64,000 nucleotides of DNA from Nocardia transvalensis NBRC 15921 (GCF_000308875.1 NZ_BAGL01000032.1:1-64000); one strand, 5' to 3'. Numbered from the stretch's first letter, positions 37,703 through 47,266 are shown. Notes: generated from the letters alone by a model not told the origin. Translations and numbers: made by a program.

Positions 37703-37749
37703 ACGCGGTGCCGGAGGCGCCGCCATCGAACACAGAGGATGATCAAAAG

Positions 37750-39210
37750 ATGTCCAAGTTCATCGATCGCGTCGTGCTGCACGTTCGCGCCGGGAAGGGC
37801 GGGCACGGGTGCGCCTCTGTGCATCGGGAGAAGTTCAAGCCGCTGGGTGGCCCGGACGGGGGTAACGGCGGCAACGGCGGGGATGTGATCCTCGAGGTCG
37901 ACCCCAATGTGCACACGCTGCTGGACTTCCACTTCCATCCGCATGCCAAGGCCGGCAGCGGCAAACCCGGCGAGGGCGGTAACCGGGACGGCAAACAGGG
38001 CGGCGAGTTGCTGCTCAAGGTGCCGGACGGCACCGTCGTCCTCGGCCCCGACGGTGAGGTGCTGGCCGACCTGGTCGGTGCCGGCACCCGGTTCGTGGCC
38101 GCCCGCGGCGGTCGCGGCGGACTGGGCAATGCCGCGCTGGTGTCGCGGGCGCGCAAGGCCCCCGGTTTCGCGCTGCTCGGCGAGGAGGGCGAGGAACGCG
38201 ATCTCGTCCTCGAGCTGAAGTCGGTCGCCGATGTCGGGCTGGTCGGCTTCCCGTCGGCCGGGAAGTCGTCGCTGGTATCCGTGCTGTCGGCCGCGAAGCC
38301 CAAGATCGCCGACTACCCGTTCACCACCCTGGTGCCGAATCTGGGCGTGGTGTCCAGCGGCGACACCACCTTCACCATCGCCGACGTGCCCGGCCTGATC
38401 CCCGGCGCGAGCGAGGGCCGCGGCCTCGGGCTGGACTTCCTGCGCCACCTCGAGCGGTGCGCGGTGCTGGCGCACGTCGTGGACTGCGCGACGATGGAAC
38501 CCGGCCGCGACCCGATCTCCGATGTGGACGCGCTGGAGGCGGAGCTGGCGGCCTACAAGCCGGCGTTGCAGGCCGATGCCGGGCTCGGCGATCTGGCCGA
38601 CCGCCCGCGCGTGGTCATCCTGAACAAGGCCGACATCCCCGACGCCGCCGATCTGGCCGAGCTGGTGCTGCCGGAATTCGCCGAACGCGGCTGGCCGGTC
38701 TTCACGATCTCCGCTGTGAGCCGGGAAGGCTTGCGGCCGTTGACCTTCGCCCTCGCCGATCAGGTCCGCCGGTATCGCGAGGCGCATCCGAAGGCCGCGC
38801 CGAAGCGTCCGGTGATCCGCCCGGTCGTCAAGGGCGAGAGCGGATTCACGGTCACCGTCGATCCCGAGGTCGAGGGCGGGTTCATCGTCCGCGGCGAGCG
38901 TCCCGAGCGCTGGGTGCGCCAGACGCAGTTCGACAACGACGAGGCCGTGGGCTACCTGGCCGACCGCCTGGCCCGCCTCGGCGTCGAGGAGCAACTGGCG
39001 CGGCTGGGCGCGGTGCCCGGCGCGCCCGTCACCATCGGCGATATCAGCTTCGAGTGGGAGCCACAGATTTCCGCGGGCGTCGACCTGGTGATGACCGGGC
39101 GCGGTACCGACCCCCGCCTGGACCAGTCGGAGCGCATCTCCGCCGCCGAACGCAAGCACGCCTCCCGGGTCCGCCGCGGCCTGGTTTCGGAGGACGAGGA
39201 CCAGCAGTGA
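37750..39210 (+). CDS. obg: Obg-family GTPase
   Basis: 486-residue ribosome-associated GTPase. Glycine-rich Obg fold at the N-terminus ([24 protein letters not shown]), G1 [11 protein letters not shown]3 DVPGLI, G4 NKAD, and a C-terminal OCT domain. The start is the ATG at MSKFIDRV; an upstream ATG at 37708 falls in the inverted-repeat flank and has no family support. It follows rplU-rpmA as in most bacteria. Confidence 0.96.
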   Translation: MSKFIDRVVLHVRAGKGGHGCASVHREKFKPLGGPDGGNGGNGGDVILEVDPNVHTLLDFHFHPHAKAGSGKPGEGGNRDGKQGGELLLKVPDGTVVLGPDGEVLADLVGAGTRFVAARGGRGGLGNAALVSRARKAPGFALLGEEGEERDLVLELKSVADVGLVGFPSAGKSSLVSVLSAAKPKIADYPFTTLVPNLGVVSSGDTTFTIADVPGLIPGASEGRGLGLDFLRHLERCAVLAHVVDCATMEPGRDPISDVDALEAELAAYKPALQADAGLGDLADRPRVVILNKADIPDAADLAELVLPEFAERGWPVFTISAVSREGLRPLTFALADQVRRYREAHPKAAPKRPVIRPVVKGESGFTVTVDPEVEGGFIVRGERPERWVRQTQFDNDEAVGYLADRLARLGVEEQLARLGAVPGAPVTIGDISFEWEPQISAGVDLVMTGRGTDPRLDQSERISAAERKHASRVRRGLVSEDEDQQ

Positions 39211-39234
39211 CCGCCTGCGGGAGTGAGTTCTGTT

Positions 39235-40362
39235 ATGACGCAGGTTGATTCGGACCGGGAACTGAGCGAGGCGCGGCAGGCGATCGCGACGGCGCGCAGC
39301 GTGGTCGTGAAGATCGGATCCTCGGCGCTCACCAGCCTCGAGGGCGGGCTCGATACGGCGCGGCTGGACAAGCTCGCCGATGCCGTCGAGGCCCGGATGC
39401 GCGCCGGATCGGACGTCGTCGTGGTGTCCTCCGGGGCCATCGGCGCGGGCATCGCTCCGCTCAAATTGTCCTCGCGCCCAAGGGATCTGGCGAGCAAACA
39501 GGCGGCGGCCAGCGTCGGTCAGCTGGCGCTGGCACACGCGTGGGGCACGTCGTTCGCGCGCTACGACCGCACCGTCGGCCAGGTGCTGCTGACCGCCGGT
39601 GACTTCTCCCGCCGCGAACACCATCGCAATGCCCAGCGCACCCTGGACCGGCTGCGGTCGCTGCACGCGATCGCCGTGGTCAACGAGAACGACACCATCG
39701 CCACCGAGGAGATCCGCTTCGGCGACAACGACCGCCTGGCGGCGCTGGTGGCGCATCTGGTCGGCGCGGATGCCCTGGTGTTGTTGTCGGACGTGGACGG
39801 CCTCTACGACGGCGACCCGCGCAAGGGCGCGGCCAATTTCGTGCCGGAGGTGCGCAGCAGCGCCGACCTCGACGGCGTGATCGCGGGCAGTGGGGGCGCG
39901 CTGGGCACCGGCGGGATGGCCTCGAAACTGTCGGCCGCGCGGCTGGCCGCCGACGCCGGGGTGCCGGTGCTGCTCGCCGCCGCCACCGATGCGGCGTCCG
40001 CCCTCACCGGCGCGCGCGTCGGCACCGCCTTCGCCGCGCGCCCGGTTCGCTTGTCCGCCCGTAAGTTCTGGGTCCGGCACGCCGCCGACAGCCGCGGCGC
40101 CGTCCTACTCGACGAGGGCGCGGTCCAGGCCGTCGCCCATCGCCGTCACTCGCTGCTGGCTGCCGGCATCACCGGTGTGCGCGGTCGCTTCCACGGCGGT
40201 GATGTCGTGGACCTGATCGCCCCCGACGGCCGCATCGTCGCCCGCGGCGTCGTCGAATACGACAGCACCGAACTCCAGACCATGATGGGCCGCTCTACCA
40301 CCGAACTCCCGGATGGCATGCAGCGCGCCGTCATTCACGCCGACGACCTCGTCAAGGTCTAG
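39235..40362 (+). CDS. proB: Glutamate 5-kinase
   Basis: 375 residues: amino-acid kinase domain ([50 protein letters not shown]) and a C-terminal PUA domain. First step of proline synthesis, phosphorylating glutamate. ATG chosen because GGGAGTGAG is correctly spaced; GTG at 39223 lacks a site. obg-proB linkage is conserved in mycolata. Confidence 0.96.
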   Translation: MTQVDSDRELSEARQAIATARSVVVKIGSSALTSLEGGLDTARLDKLADAVEARMRAGSDVVVVSSGAIGAGIAPLKLSSRPRDLASKQAAASVGQLALAHAWGTSFARYDRTVGQVLLTAGDFSRREHHRNAQRTLDRLRSLHAIAVVNENDTIATEEIRFGDNDRLAALVAHLVGADALVLLSDVDGLYDGDPRKGAANFVPEVRSSADLDGVIAGSGGALGTGGMASKLSAARLAADAGVPVLLAAATDAASALTGARVGTAFAARPVRLSARKFWVRHAADSRGAVLLDEGAVQAVAHRRHSLLAAGITGVRGRFHGGDVVDLIAPDGRIVARGVVEYDSTELQTMMGRSTTELPDGMQRAVIHADDLVKV

Positions 40363-40368
40363 CGGGCG

Positions 40369-41433
40369 TCAGCGACGGGGCGGGCTGACGCCGGGCTGGT
40401 CGGGCGTTGTGGGAGTGGAGGTTTCGGGAATGGGACCGGTGATGCCCGGCTGACCCTCCTGATCGGACAGCGGCGGGCCGGGCTCCGCGGGCGCGGGAGC
40501 CGGGGGTGGCGGCGCGGGCGAGGGCGGTGCGGGAGGCGGCGGCGCGGGCGAAGGCGGCGGGGGAGCCGGGCTGGTCGTCGTAGGGGGTTGTGGAGCAGGG
40601 GCTTGCGGGGAAGGCGTGTGTTCCGGTGACGGTGGGGGAGTCGTCGGAGGAGCTTGGGGCGCGGGTGTCGAGGGCGCGGACGGCTGCGGCGCGGGCGTCG
40701 GCTGGCTGGGTGTCTGCGGCTGCGCGGGCGCCTCGGGGCGCGGCTGCTCGGGAGCCGGTGGCCGCGGTGCCGGGCGGTCCTGACGCGGCGTCGAGTTGTT
40801 CGGCGGGACGGCCTGCGGGGCAGGCGGATTCGTCGCATAGGGCGCTTCGGGCGCGACGCCCGGAAGCCCCGGCGGTTCGGGCAGCGCGGGTATGGCGGTA
40901 CCCGCCGCCGTGTATCCGGGCTTGTAGATCATGTTCATCGCCAGCAGCGCCTCCTGACGAAGCGCCTCCTGGGCCAGCTGCGCGTCCACGACGTGCGCGG
41001 CCTCCAGAATCCGGGCCAGCGCGCCGATCGGGCCGGAGTCGCCGGGCGGCACCACGGCCAGCTTGACCGCCTCGGCCGCCGCGGCCAGCGCACCCAGCCG
41101 CGCGCCCACCTCGCCCATGACCGCAGCCAGCTCCTCGAACGAGTCGGCGATGCCGCGGGTGGCCGCCTCGGCGGCGTCGGCGGCCGCGCCCTCCCATCGG
41201 GCGCCGTTCATGGCGATTTCGAGATTTCCCCTGGTCAAGGGCATTGCGGTGGCAAGGGTACCGGCGGCCTCCAGCCACACCTGCGACGCCAGCAGGATCT
41301 CGCCCGCGTCGATCTTCTCGGTGCCCGCGTGGATGCGCTCGTGCGGGATGGACTCGAAATGCTCCATCGCGCTGATGTAGTCCGGGTCGGTGTGGCGCGG
41401 CGGCTGGGGGCCGTACCGGAACTCCGTCGTCAT
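40369..41433 (-). CDS. PPE-like ESX substrate with proline-rich tail
   Basis: 355 residues. N-terminal about 175 residues are helical, with W80-E81-G82 (WxG) in NGARWEGAAADAAEA and the hydrophobic helical repeats of PPE/WXG proteins. From about residue 178 the chain is Pro/Ala/Gln-rich (PPAPPSPAPPPPAPAP), a wall-spanning-type tail. The start is the ATG overlapping the PE-like gene stop (ATGA), so the two are co-translated as PE/PPE pairs are. It lacks the literal PPE triplet at the N-terminus, hence PPE-like. Confidence 0.7.
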   Translation of the reverse strand: MTTEFRYGPQPPRHTDPDYISAMEHFESIPHERIHAGTEKIDAGEILLASQVWLEAAGTLATAMPLTRGNLEIAMNGARWEGAAADAAEAATRGIADSFEELAAVMGEVGARLGALAAAAEAVKLAVVPPGDSGPIGALARILEAAHVVDAQLAQEALRQEALLAMNMIYKPGYTAAGTAIPALPEPPGLPGVAPEAPYATNPPAPQAVPPNNSTPRQDRPAPRPPAPEQPRPEAPAQPQTPSQPTPAPQPSAPSTPAPQAPPTTPPPSPEHTPSPQAPAPQPPTTTSPAPPPPSPAPPPPAPPSPAPPPPAPAPAEPGPPLSDQEGQPGITGPIPETSTPTTPDQPGVSPPRR

Positions 41434-41804
41434 CGCACCTGCCTCGGCGAGATCGCGCGCAGCGCGGCGGCGTGCGCGGCATCGGCTTCGTCGTACAGTC
41501 CGGCGCTGGTCAGCAGCCCTTCCTGCATCCGGTAGGACGCGGCGATGTACCGGTCCAGGAGTGCCGCGGCGTCGCGGGCCTTGCGGGAGAAGCCGGCCTG
41601 CAACTGCTCGGCGGAGAAGAAGCCGCCGAAGCCGTGCAGCTCCGAGACCGACTCCAGACGTTGTTGCAGGTAGCGCAGGCGCTCGATCTGTTGGTCGTAG
41701 AGTTCGGCGCAACGCCGCGCCGCAGCCGGATCGAATCGAACGGTGCCGCTCTGCGCCGCCTGGAGGAATCCGGTGATGTCGGTCCGGTTCGCTTCGATCG
41801 TCAT
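41430..41804 (-). CDS. PE/EspC-like small ESX partner
   Basis: 124-residue all-helical protein with two long helices broken by LHGFGGFFSA. The C-terminus carries Y104-D-E-A-D108, matching the YxxxD/E type VII secretion signal. Start at ATG 41804 (an ATG two codons earlier is possible). Coupled by ATGA to the PPE-like gene and preceded by an EspG-type gene. The assignment rests on motif and context, since similarity of such helical proteins is low. Confidence 0.65.
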   Translation of the reverse strand: MTIEANRTDITGFLQAAQSGTVRFDPAAARRCAELYDQQIERLRYLQQRLESVSELHGFGGFFSAEQLQAGFSRKARDAAALLDRYIAASYRMQEGLLTSAGLYDEADAAHAAALRAISPRQVR

Positions 41805-41880
41805 GCGCACCCCCTCCGGATCGGTCGGTAGTGACTCAGCCTAATCGGTTCGATGGTTCCCGGTCAGCACATGTGGCCTC

Positions 41881-42597
41881 TCACCGTGCCATACGCTTCT
41901 GGAGATGGGTGGCGATCTGCTGGATCGATGCGGGCGTCACGTGTACCTCGTTGCCCGCGCGGATCAGGTAGCGGCCGTCGTCGGCCACATCGATCCAGGT
42001 GTAATACACCGGCGCCGGCGGGTTCTCGCGATCCAGGCTGGGTTCGATGCGGATATGCCCCTCGGCGGTGTGCGGCCGCAGCAGCAGCCGCCGGATGCGC
42101 GGGGCCAGCGGCTGCGTCGAGACCACGGTCTCCTCGTCGCGCACCGCCTCGGTGGGCGCCGTCCGGGCGGGCTCCCGGCCGGCCGGCGCCTCCGGTAGTA
42201 GCGCGGCGATGCGGGCGCCGAGTTTGGCGCGATGGCCGATCGAGATGTGCACGCGGCCGCCGAAGTCCCGGGAGCCGCCCGGATCCTGTACCGCGAGGAC
42301 GGCGTGGTCGTAGACGGCCGCGCCCAGGACGCGGATCTCGCTGCCCGGCGTGTGGCGGCCGCCGATGGCCACGACGCGGGTCTGGGGCCGGGCCAGGATG
42401 CGCAGGCAGGCCGACAGATCGGGGTCCGAGCGCAACGGCAGGCGGGATTCCAGGGTGCGGCGCAGCGCCACCGCCTCGTCCTCGGTGCGCGGCGTCTCGA
42501 GGATGCGCAGCGGGAACGGGTGGCGGTCCAGGTCGGTCTCGCGCCAGATGTGGGCGAACTCGTCCGGAGTGAAAGACCAAGTCACGCCGATAAACAC
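41881..42597 (-). CDS. EspG-family ESX secretion chaperone
   Basis: About 239 residues beginning near VTWSFTPDEFAHIWRETDLDRHPFPL, the opening typical of EspG proteins, which bind the helical tip of PPE partners and keep PE/PPE dimers soluble. The GTG at 42597 and the GTG at 42585 are both possible starts; neither has a good ribosome site. Located 76 bp upstream of the PE-like/PPE-like pair on the same strand, as expected for a dedicated chaperone. Confidence 0.78.
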   Translation of the reverse strand: MFIGVTWSFTPDEFAHIWRETDLDRHPFPLRILETPRTEDEAVALRRTLESRLPLRSDPDLSACLRILARPQTRVVAIGGRHTPGSEIRVLGAAVYDHAVLAVQDPGGSRDFGGRVHISIGHRAKLGARIAALLPEAPAGREPARTAPTEAVRDEETVVSTQPLAPRIRRLLLRPHTAEGHIRIEPSLDRENPPAPVYYTWIDVADDGRYLIRAGNEVHVTPASIQQIATHLQKRMAR

Positions 42598-43059
42598 CCT
42601 TCACCGATCGTCACGAGTCTTTCGTAGCGTAGCCCCGCTCCGGCGGGGCAGCCAGGCGATGCGCAATCCCCGACCTGCGAGCATGCGCGGGTCGGAGCCG
42701 TGGGATACCACTCGACAAATCGGAACAACACCGTGGTGACCGCCTGCGCACCAAAGGTTTCGGGGCACCCGGCGCCGGATGTCCGAAAGCTGAACGCTTG
42801 AGATATACCGTGGTGAACCGTGCCGCGCAACCGCGCGCCGCTCGCCCGATGGTCACCGCAGGGCCACCGAAAGGGCAGTGGGAGGGCCGGGGGAATCACG
42901 CATGCTGGACAGTGCACCCGGCGCCGCAGGAGATGTCCCCTTCGCAGATTGCGGCGCGCCGGATCCGGCGCGGTCCGCCCTTGCCGCGCCGGGCTCGCGG
43001 TCCGGCGCTCGCGGGCGGCGCTGGGTGCGCCCTCGTTCGCTGTATGGAGGTACACGGCG
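42598..43059. other. Intergenic region between EspG and DUF4254 genes
   Basis: No gene recognised; open frames here are high-GC shadows. It contains a perfect hairpin GCCCCGC-TCCG-GCGGGGC at 42632-42649 and an AT-richer GAGATATACC at about 42803 that could be a -10 for rightward transcription of the DUF4254 gene. Confidence 0.4.
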
Positions 43060-43593
43060 ATGTACGCCCCACAACGGGACGGTGTCGACAGGCCGTCCGC
43101 CGGGACCGCGGTCGCGCATCGCCCCGACCGGCGCACGAGCGCCGACCGCCGGTGGTCCGACGGGCCCGCCCCGCTGCTACCCGACTGGCACGAGCTCCTG
43201 GCCGCGTTCCTCGGCCACATCGGCGATCAGCCCGGCGATCATCCGGTCACCCGCTGGGCTCGCGCCCTCGCCGAACTGCACCTGGAACGTCGTGACGATC
43301 CGCCGCACACGGCCGAGATCGACCGCCGCCGTGGCGAACTCGTGGCACGCATCGACGGCTGGGTGGCCACGCACACCGTCTCCCGGCCGTCCGCCGGATC
43401 GCTGGGCGCCGCCGTCGACGCCATGGCCGCCGCCCAGGTCCGCGCCGCCCACCTGCTGCGCAGCGTCGAGAGCGTGAGCGACGAGCGCGTTCACTCCGCG
43501 TGGTTCCTGCTGGCGTCGCTGGCCGACGGCTGGACCGACCTGGTGCAGCAGCGGACCGGGGTGCGGTGGTCGAGGCCCGCCCACGACGGGTGA
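43060..43593 (+). CDS. DUF4254 protein
   Basis: 177 residues. The core HPVTRWARALAELHLERRDDPPHTAEIDRRRGELVARIDGWVA fits DUF4254, an uncharacterised actinobacterial family; the second half is helical with a WFLLASLADGWTDL segment. Start is the ATG with GGAGG 9 nt upstream; the frame is open further left but without plausible start or family sequence. Next to the ESX cassette, a functional link is possible but not shown. Confidence 0.65.
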   Translation: MYAPQRDGVDRPSAGTAVAHRPDRRTSADRRWSDGPAPLLPDWHELLAAFLGHIGDQPGDHPVTRWARALAELHLERRDDPPHTAEIDRRRGELVARIDGWVATHTVSRPSAGSLGAAVDAMAAAQVRAAHLLRSVESVSDERVHSAWFLLASLADGWTDLVQQRTGVRWSRPAHDG

Positions 43594-43595
43594 GG

Positions 43596-43943
43596 TCAGC
43601 GCCGCCGCCGGCGCCGGGGCCGATCGGCGGGTGTCTCCGGGCCGTGCTGGAGGGCCAGATCCAGCGTGGTGTTCCCGGCATCGCGGATGAGGGTGTCGAG
43701 GTCGTCGAGTACCTCCACCATCGTGGCGCGGGCGGCCTGCAGCTCCTCGGGCGTACTGAGTTCCCGATCGAAAACCGCACGGACCGAATGTAATTGCAGC
43801 CCGATGTCGAACAGGTGGCGGACCAGGCGATCGTTGGACTCGGGGATCGACCGGGGTGTCTCCGGCATGGTGAGTTCGCTGTCGAAGGCGAGTTGCCGCG
43901 ACGCCGCAGGGGCGGAGGACGCGGACTGCGCGACTGCGGGCAT
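43596..43943 (-). CDS. Hypothetical protein, 115 aa
   Basis: Not recognised. Predicted mostly helical in the middle (NDRLVRHLFDIGLQLHSVRAVFDRELSTPEELQAARATMVEVLDDLDTLI has a coiled-coil-like heptad), with a basic RRRRRR tail. Convergent with the DUF4254 gene, 2 bp between stops. Could bind nucleic acid or a protein partner. Confidence 0.55.
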   Translation of the reverse strand: MPAVAQSASSAPAASRQLAFDSELTMPETPRSIPESNDRLVRHLFDIGLQLHSVRAVFDRELSTPEELQAARATMVEVLDDLDTLIRDAGNTTLDLALQHGPETPADRPRRRRRR

Positions 43944-44381
43944 GGGTGACCTTCCGGGATCGGAACGAGGTCCCCAGCCGCGCTACAGGACTCGGGAGAA
44001 GTTGCTTGCAGCAGTGTAGCCGACCCGGCGCTCGCTACGCCGTCGCCGTTGCGGCGCAGCGTGATTGCCGACGGGGGGTGGCCGGCGCCTGGAGATGATA
44101 CCGTTCCGGTGCCGTCGACTGCCGATTCCCGGCTCGGCCCACCCGCGCCGACGCGGACACCGCGGATCCTCGAACAGGGGATCCACCACTTTTTGACACT
44201 TCTCCGTTTGACCGAGTGCGATTACGGGAACGCCGATAGGACCCTGATGCACACGTTTCACGACAAGTGGGGCACGCAGCGAATGACCAGCCGAGCCGAG
44301 GATCAACCGCGGCAGCAACGGACGTCGGACCGGCCCACACCACCCCTGCGCGATGGTGAGCGTGGACGGATAATCGACGGT
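43944..44381. other. Intergenic region before PPOX gene
   Basis: 438 bp with no gene recognised. Two -35-like hexamers, TTGACA (44193) and TTGACC (44208), lack convincing -10 partners. GATAAT at 44369-44374 sits 7 nt before the ATG at 44382 and is probably the -10 of a leaderless transcript. Confidence 0.45.
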
Positions 44382-44804
44382 ATGGGCGCTCCCGCGCAGC
44401 AGGTGCCGCGCGACCTGACGACCGCCGAATCGCTGCGGTTGCTGTCGCGCGTGCGCTTCGGACGCATCGTCTTCGCCCGGTACGCGCTGCCGACCATTCG
44501 CCCGGTCAACCACATCGTCGACGACGAGGCGATCGTCATCCACGCCAACCGCGGCGCCGCCATGAGCCCGGATCGACAGGTGGTCGCCTACGAGGCCGAC
44601 ACCATCGACGAGCACACCCACCGCGGCTGGTGCGTCATCGTCACCGGCACCGCGGAGGTGGTCACCGATCCGGGCGAGGTCGAGCGGTACCGCGGCCTGC
44701 TTCACCCGTGGCTTCCCGGCCCGCGCGACCACATCGTCCGCATCGAGCCCGACATCATCACCGGCGTCGAATTCGTCGACCCCGAGGAGCGGGACGGGCT
44801 GTAA
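44382..44804 (+). CDS. Pyridoxamine 5'-phosphate oxidase-family protein
   Basis: 140-residue split-barrel protein: LLSRVRFGRIVFARYALPTIRPVNHIVDDEAIVIHA then GWCVIVTGTAEVVTDPGEVERY. This is the small PPOX group that binds flavin or F420, frequent in Nocardia and Mycobacterium. The start is the ATG next to a GATAAT -10; the frame is open 330 bp upstream, but that part is unrelated to the family. Confidence 0.78.
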   Translation: MGAPAQQVPRDLTTAESLRLLSRVRFGRIVFARYALPTIRPVNHIVDDEAIVIHANRGAAMSPDRQVVAYEADTIDEHTHRGWCVIVTGTAEVVTDPGEVERYRGLLHPWLPGPRDHIVRIEPDIITGVEFVDPEERDGL

Positions 44805-44855
44805 TCCACGTCGAAGGGCCTCGTCGGAGAGGTGTGATCGCGCTGGTCTGACCAC

Positions 44856-44884
44856 TTGACCTCTTACCGTGAGAGTTCTATCGT
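44856..44884 (+). promoter_or_regulatory. Autoregulatory promoter of the FadR-type gene
   Basis: TTGACC (44856-44861), 17-bp spacer, TATCGT (44879-44884), with the ATG 6 nt later, so the mRNA should be leaderless. The spacer contains the near-perfect palindrome CTCTTACCGTGAGAG (44861-44875), well placed for repression by the product. Confidence 0.65.
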
Positions 44885-44890
44885 CGGCCT

Positions 44891-45616
44891 ATGGCTTTCC
44901 AGCGGATCGACCGGCGGACCGTTCCCGATACCGTGTTCGACCAGCTCGTCGACGAGGTACTCGACGGTGAGCTGGCGCCGGGTGCGGCGCTGCCAGCGGA
45001 GCGGCGGCTCGCGGAGGTGCTCGGCGTCTCGCGGCCGACCGTGCGGGAGGCGCTCCAGCGGCTGGCGCACACCGGGCTGGTGGAGGTCCGCCAGGGCGGG
45101 GCGACGACGGTCCGCGACTTCCGGCGGTCGGCGGGCGTGGACATGCTGCCGCGGCTGATCCTGCGCAAGGGCGAACTCGACCACGGGGTGATCCGCAGCA
45201 TCCTGGAGACGCGCCTGTCGATGGGGCGGGAGGTCGCCGGATTCGCGGCCGAACGGTCCGGCGCGGATCTCGCGCCGCTGCTGCGGGAATCGGTGGAAGT
45301 CCTTGCCGCCCGGCGGGATCCGGTGGATCAGCAGCGGGCGGCGCTCGACTTCTGGGACCACGTGGTCGACGGCGCGGATTCCATCGTGTTCCGGCTGCTG
45401 TTCAACAACCTGCGCGCGGTCTACGAGCCCGCCATGCCGGCGCTGACGCTGGTGATGGGCGCCGAGGTGAGCCGGATCGACTGCTACCGCACCCTCACCG
45501 AGGCCGTCGCGGCCGGTGACGGCGCCGCTGCCCGGGAGGCCGCACACGAGCTGCTGGCCTCGGCCACAACGGAATTCGACGCGGTGATGCGTCGGCTCGA
45601 GGAGGAACGGCCATGA
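44891..45616 (+). CDS. GntR/FadR-family transcriptional regulator
   Basis: 241 residues: GntR winged helix (ALPAERRLAEVLGVSRPTVREALQRLAHTGLVEVRQGGATTV) plus an all-helical FCD-type effector domain (ILETRLSMGREVAGFAAERS; WDHVVDGADSIVFRLLFNN). FadR-like proteins sense acyl-CoA or organic acids. It overlaps the fatty acid hydroxylase gene by 4 bp (ATGA), suggesting it controls lipid hydroxylation. Confidence 0.88.
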   Translation: MAFQRIDRRTVPDTVFDQLVDEVLDGELAPGAALPAERRLAEVLGVSRPTVREALQRLAHTGLVEVRQGGATTVRDFRRSAGVDMLPRLILRKGELDHGVIRSILETRLSMGREVAGFAAERSGADLAPLLRESVEVLAARRDPVDQQRAALDFWDHVVDGADSIVFRLLFNNLRAVYEPAMPALTLVMGAEVSRIDCYRTLTEAVAAGDGAAAREAAHELLASATTEFDAVMRRLEEERP

Positions 45617-46308
45617 CCGTGAACGACCGGACGGAAGCGGAGGGCGCGCGCGACCGCGGGCGACGCCGGGAGGTGACGCTGGGCTCGGCATTCCGGGTGT
45701 TCGCCCGCCGCCCGTCGCCGTGGATCATCGCGGGCATGCTGGCCGTGGCGCTGGGAGCCCGGCTGGCGGTGGGGGATTGGCAGCTCACCGACGCCCTCGT
45801 GCCGGTCGTGATGCTGGCGTTCTTCCCGCTCGTGGAGTGGATGATTCACGTCTTCGTCCTGCACTGGCGTCCGCGCCGGCTGGGGCCGATCACCGTGGAT
45901 TCGCTGCTGGCGCGCAAACACCGCGAGCACCACGCCGATCCGCGCGACGTGCCGCTGGTGTTCATTCCCTGGCAGACCTTCCTCTGGCTGCTTCCCGTCC
46001 TGGTCGTCGTTGCGGCGCTGGCCTTTCCGCGCATCGGCCTGGGCCTGACGTTCCTCACGGTGGTCGGCGCGCTCGGGCTGAACTACGAGTGGACCCACTA
46101 CCTGATCCACACCGACTACCAGCCGCGCGGCCGGATCTTCAAGGCGGTCCGGCGCAATCACCGCCTGCACCACTTCAAGAACGAGCACTACTGGTTCACC
46201 GTGACCAGCTCCGGCACCGCCGACCGCGTCCTGCACACCTACCCGGATCCGGGCGCGATCACCAATTCGCCGACCGTCAAGGCGCTGCACGCGGGCGGCG
46301 TCGCCTGA
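45613..46308 (+). CDS. Fatty acid hydroxylase/sterol desaturase-family membrane enzyme
   Basis: 231-residue di-iron membrane oxygenase. Histidine clusters HVFVLH, KHREHH, THYLIH and HRLHHFKNEH make up the eight-histidine metal site; hydrophobic helices lie between them. Substrate could be a fatty acid, carotenoid or sterol. Coupled to the FadR-type regulator, so fatty-acid-responsive expression is likely. Confidence 0.85.
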   Translation: MTVNDRTEAEGARDRGRRREVTLGSAFRVFARRPSPWIIAGMLAVALGARLAVGDWQLTDALVPVVMLAFFPLVEWMIHVFVLHWRPRRLGPITVDSLLARKHREHHADPRDVPLVFIPWQTFLWLLPVLVVVAALAFPRIGLGLTFLTVVGALGLNYEWTHYLIHTDYQPRGRIFKAVRRNHRLHHFKNEHYWFTVTSSGTADRVLHTYPDPGAITNSPTVKALHAGGVA

Positions 46309-46320
46309 GCCCCTGGGCGC

Positions 46321-47253
46321 TCAATATCCGGCGACGACGTCGATGCGCGCGAGCGGGTCGCGGCCGGAGACGAACCGGGCGACATTCTCGCGGACCCGGT
46401 CGGCGAAGGCCGCGTTGCGCAGGTGCGGCGGATTCGAATCGTGCGGCGTGACAACGGCGTTCGGCAGATCCCACAGCGGATGGCCGTCCGGCAGCGGCTC
46501 CGGATCGGTGACATCGAGAGCCGCGCCGCCGATGACGCCGTCGCGCAGCGCCTGCACCAGGGCGTCGGTGTCGATCAGGCTGCCGCGCGCGACATTGACC
46601 ACCCAGGACGTCGGCTTCAAGTGGGCCAGTTCGGCCTTGCCGACCAGGTGACGGGTCTCCGGCGTGGCGGGGGCGGCCACGACCACGTGATCGGTGCGCG
46701 GCCACACCTCCGGAAGCCGATGCGCCGGAACGGTTTCCACGACACCGGGCAGCGAAACCGGGGTGCCGGAGCGATTCACGGCGATCACCCGCGCCCCGAA
46801 CGGGTGCAGCAGCGCGATCAGCTCCCTGCCGATACCGCCCGCGCCGACGACCGCCACCGTGGCGCCGCGCAGCGTACCGATATGCGGGAAGAACTCGCGC
46901 TGCCGCCAGCTGCGGGCGAGCACGTGTTCGGGCAGGTAGCGCACGCCGGACAGCAGCATCATGAGCGCGTGCTCGGCCACGCTGCGTGCGAAAGCGCCTG
47001 CGGCGGAGGTGAACACCACGCCGGGATGGTTCCGGAAGACGTCGGTGTCGAACCACTCCTCGACGCCCGCCGAGAACAGCTGCACCCATTCGATGCCGTC
47101 GGGGAGCCGCTGCGGGAAGCCCGCCGGATCGCCGTCCCAGACCAGCGCCCGCGCCGCGCCCAGTTCCGTCACGGTTCCGCCGCCCGCCGTGATCGCCCGC
47201 TCCAGCAGCGGCGTCGAGTGCGGGCCGAGGGCGATCGGGACGGACCGGGGCAC
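46321..47253 (-). CDS. D-2-hydroxyacid dehydrogenase family protein
   Basis: About 310-residue NAD(P)-dependent dehydrogenase. Rossmann GAGGIGREL, catalytic Arg in VNVARGSLIDT, Glu in TDPEPLPDGHP and His in VVTPHDSN. Start at the GTG preceded by GAAGGAG; the earlier ATGs at 47283 and 47274 would overlap the LigD-type gene. Likely co-transcribed with that gene. Substrate, such as glyoxylate, hydroxypyruvate or another 2-oxoacid, is unknown. Confidence 0.85.
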   Translation of the reverse strand: MPRSVPIALGPHSTPLLERAITAGGGTVTELGAARALVWDGDPAGFPQRLPDGIEWVQLFSAGVEEWFDTDVFRNHPGVVFTSAAGAFARSVAEHALMMLLSGVRYLPEHVLARSWRQREFFPHIGTLRGATVAVVGAGGIGRELIALLHPFGARVIAVNRSGTPVSLPGVVETVPAHRLPEVWPRTDHVVVAAPATPETRHLVGKAELAHLKPTSWVVNVARGSLIDTDALVQALRDGVIGGAALDVTDPEPLPDGHPLWDLPNAVVTPHDSNPPHLRNAAFADRVRENVARFVSGRDPLARIDVVAGY

Positions 47254-47266
47254 CGCGGGTTCTCCT

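Noticed and set aside
37377..37733. Minus-strand ORF between rpmA and obg
   Set aside because: Composed of the inverted repeat and antisense rpmA; no ribosome site or protein family.
42798..43295. Overlapping plus-strand frames upstream of DUF4254
   Set aside because: Arg/Pro-rich shadows; the DUF4254 frame with GGAGG-ATG explains the coding signal from 43060.
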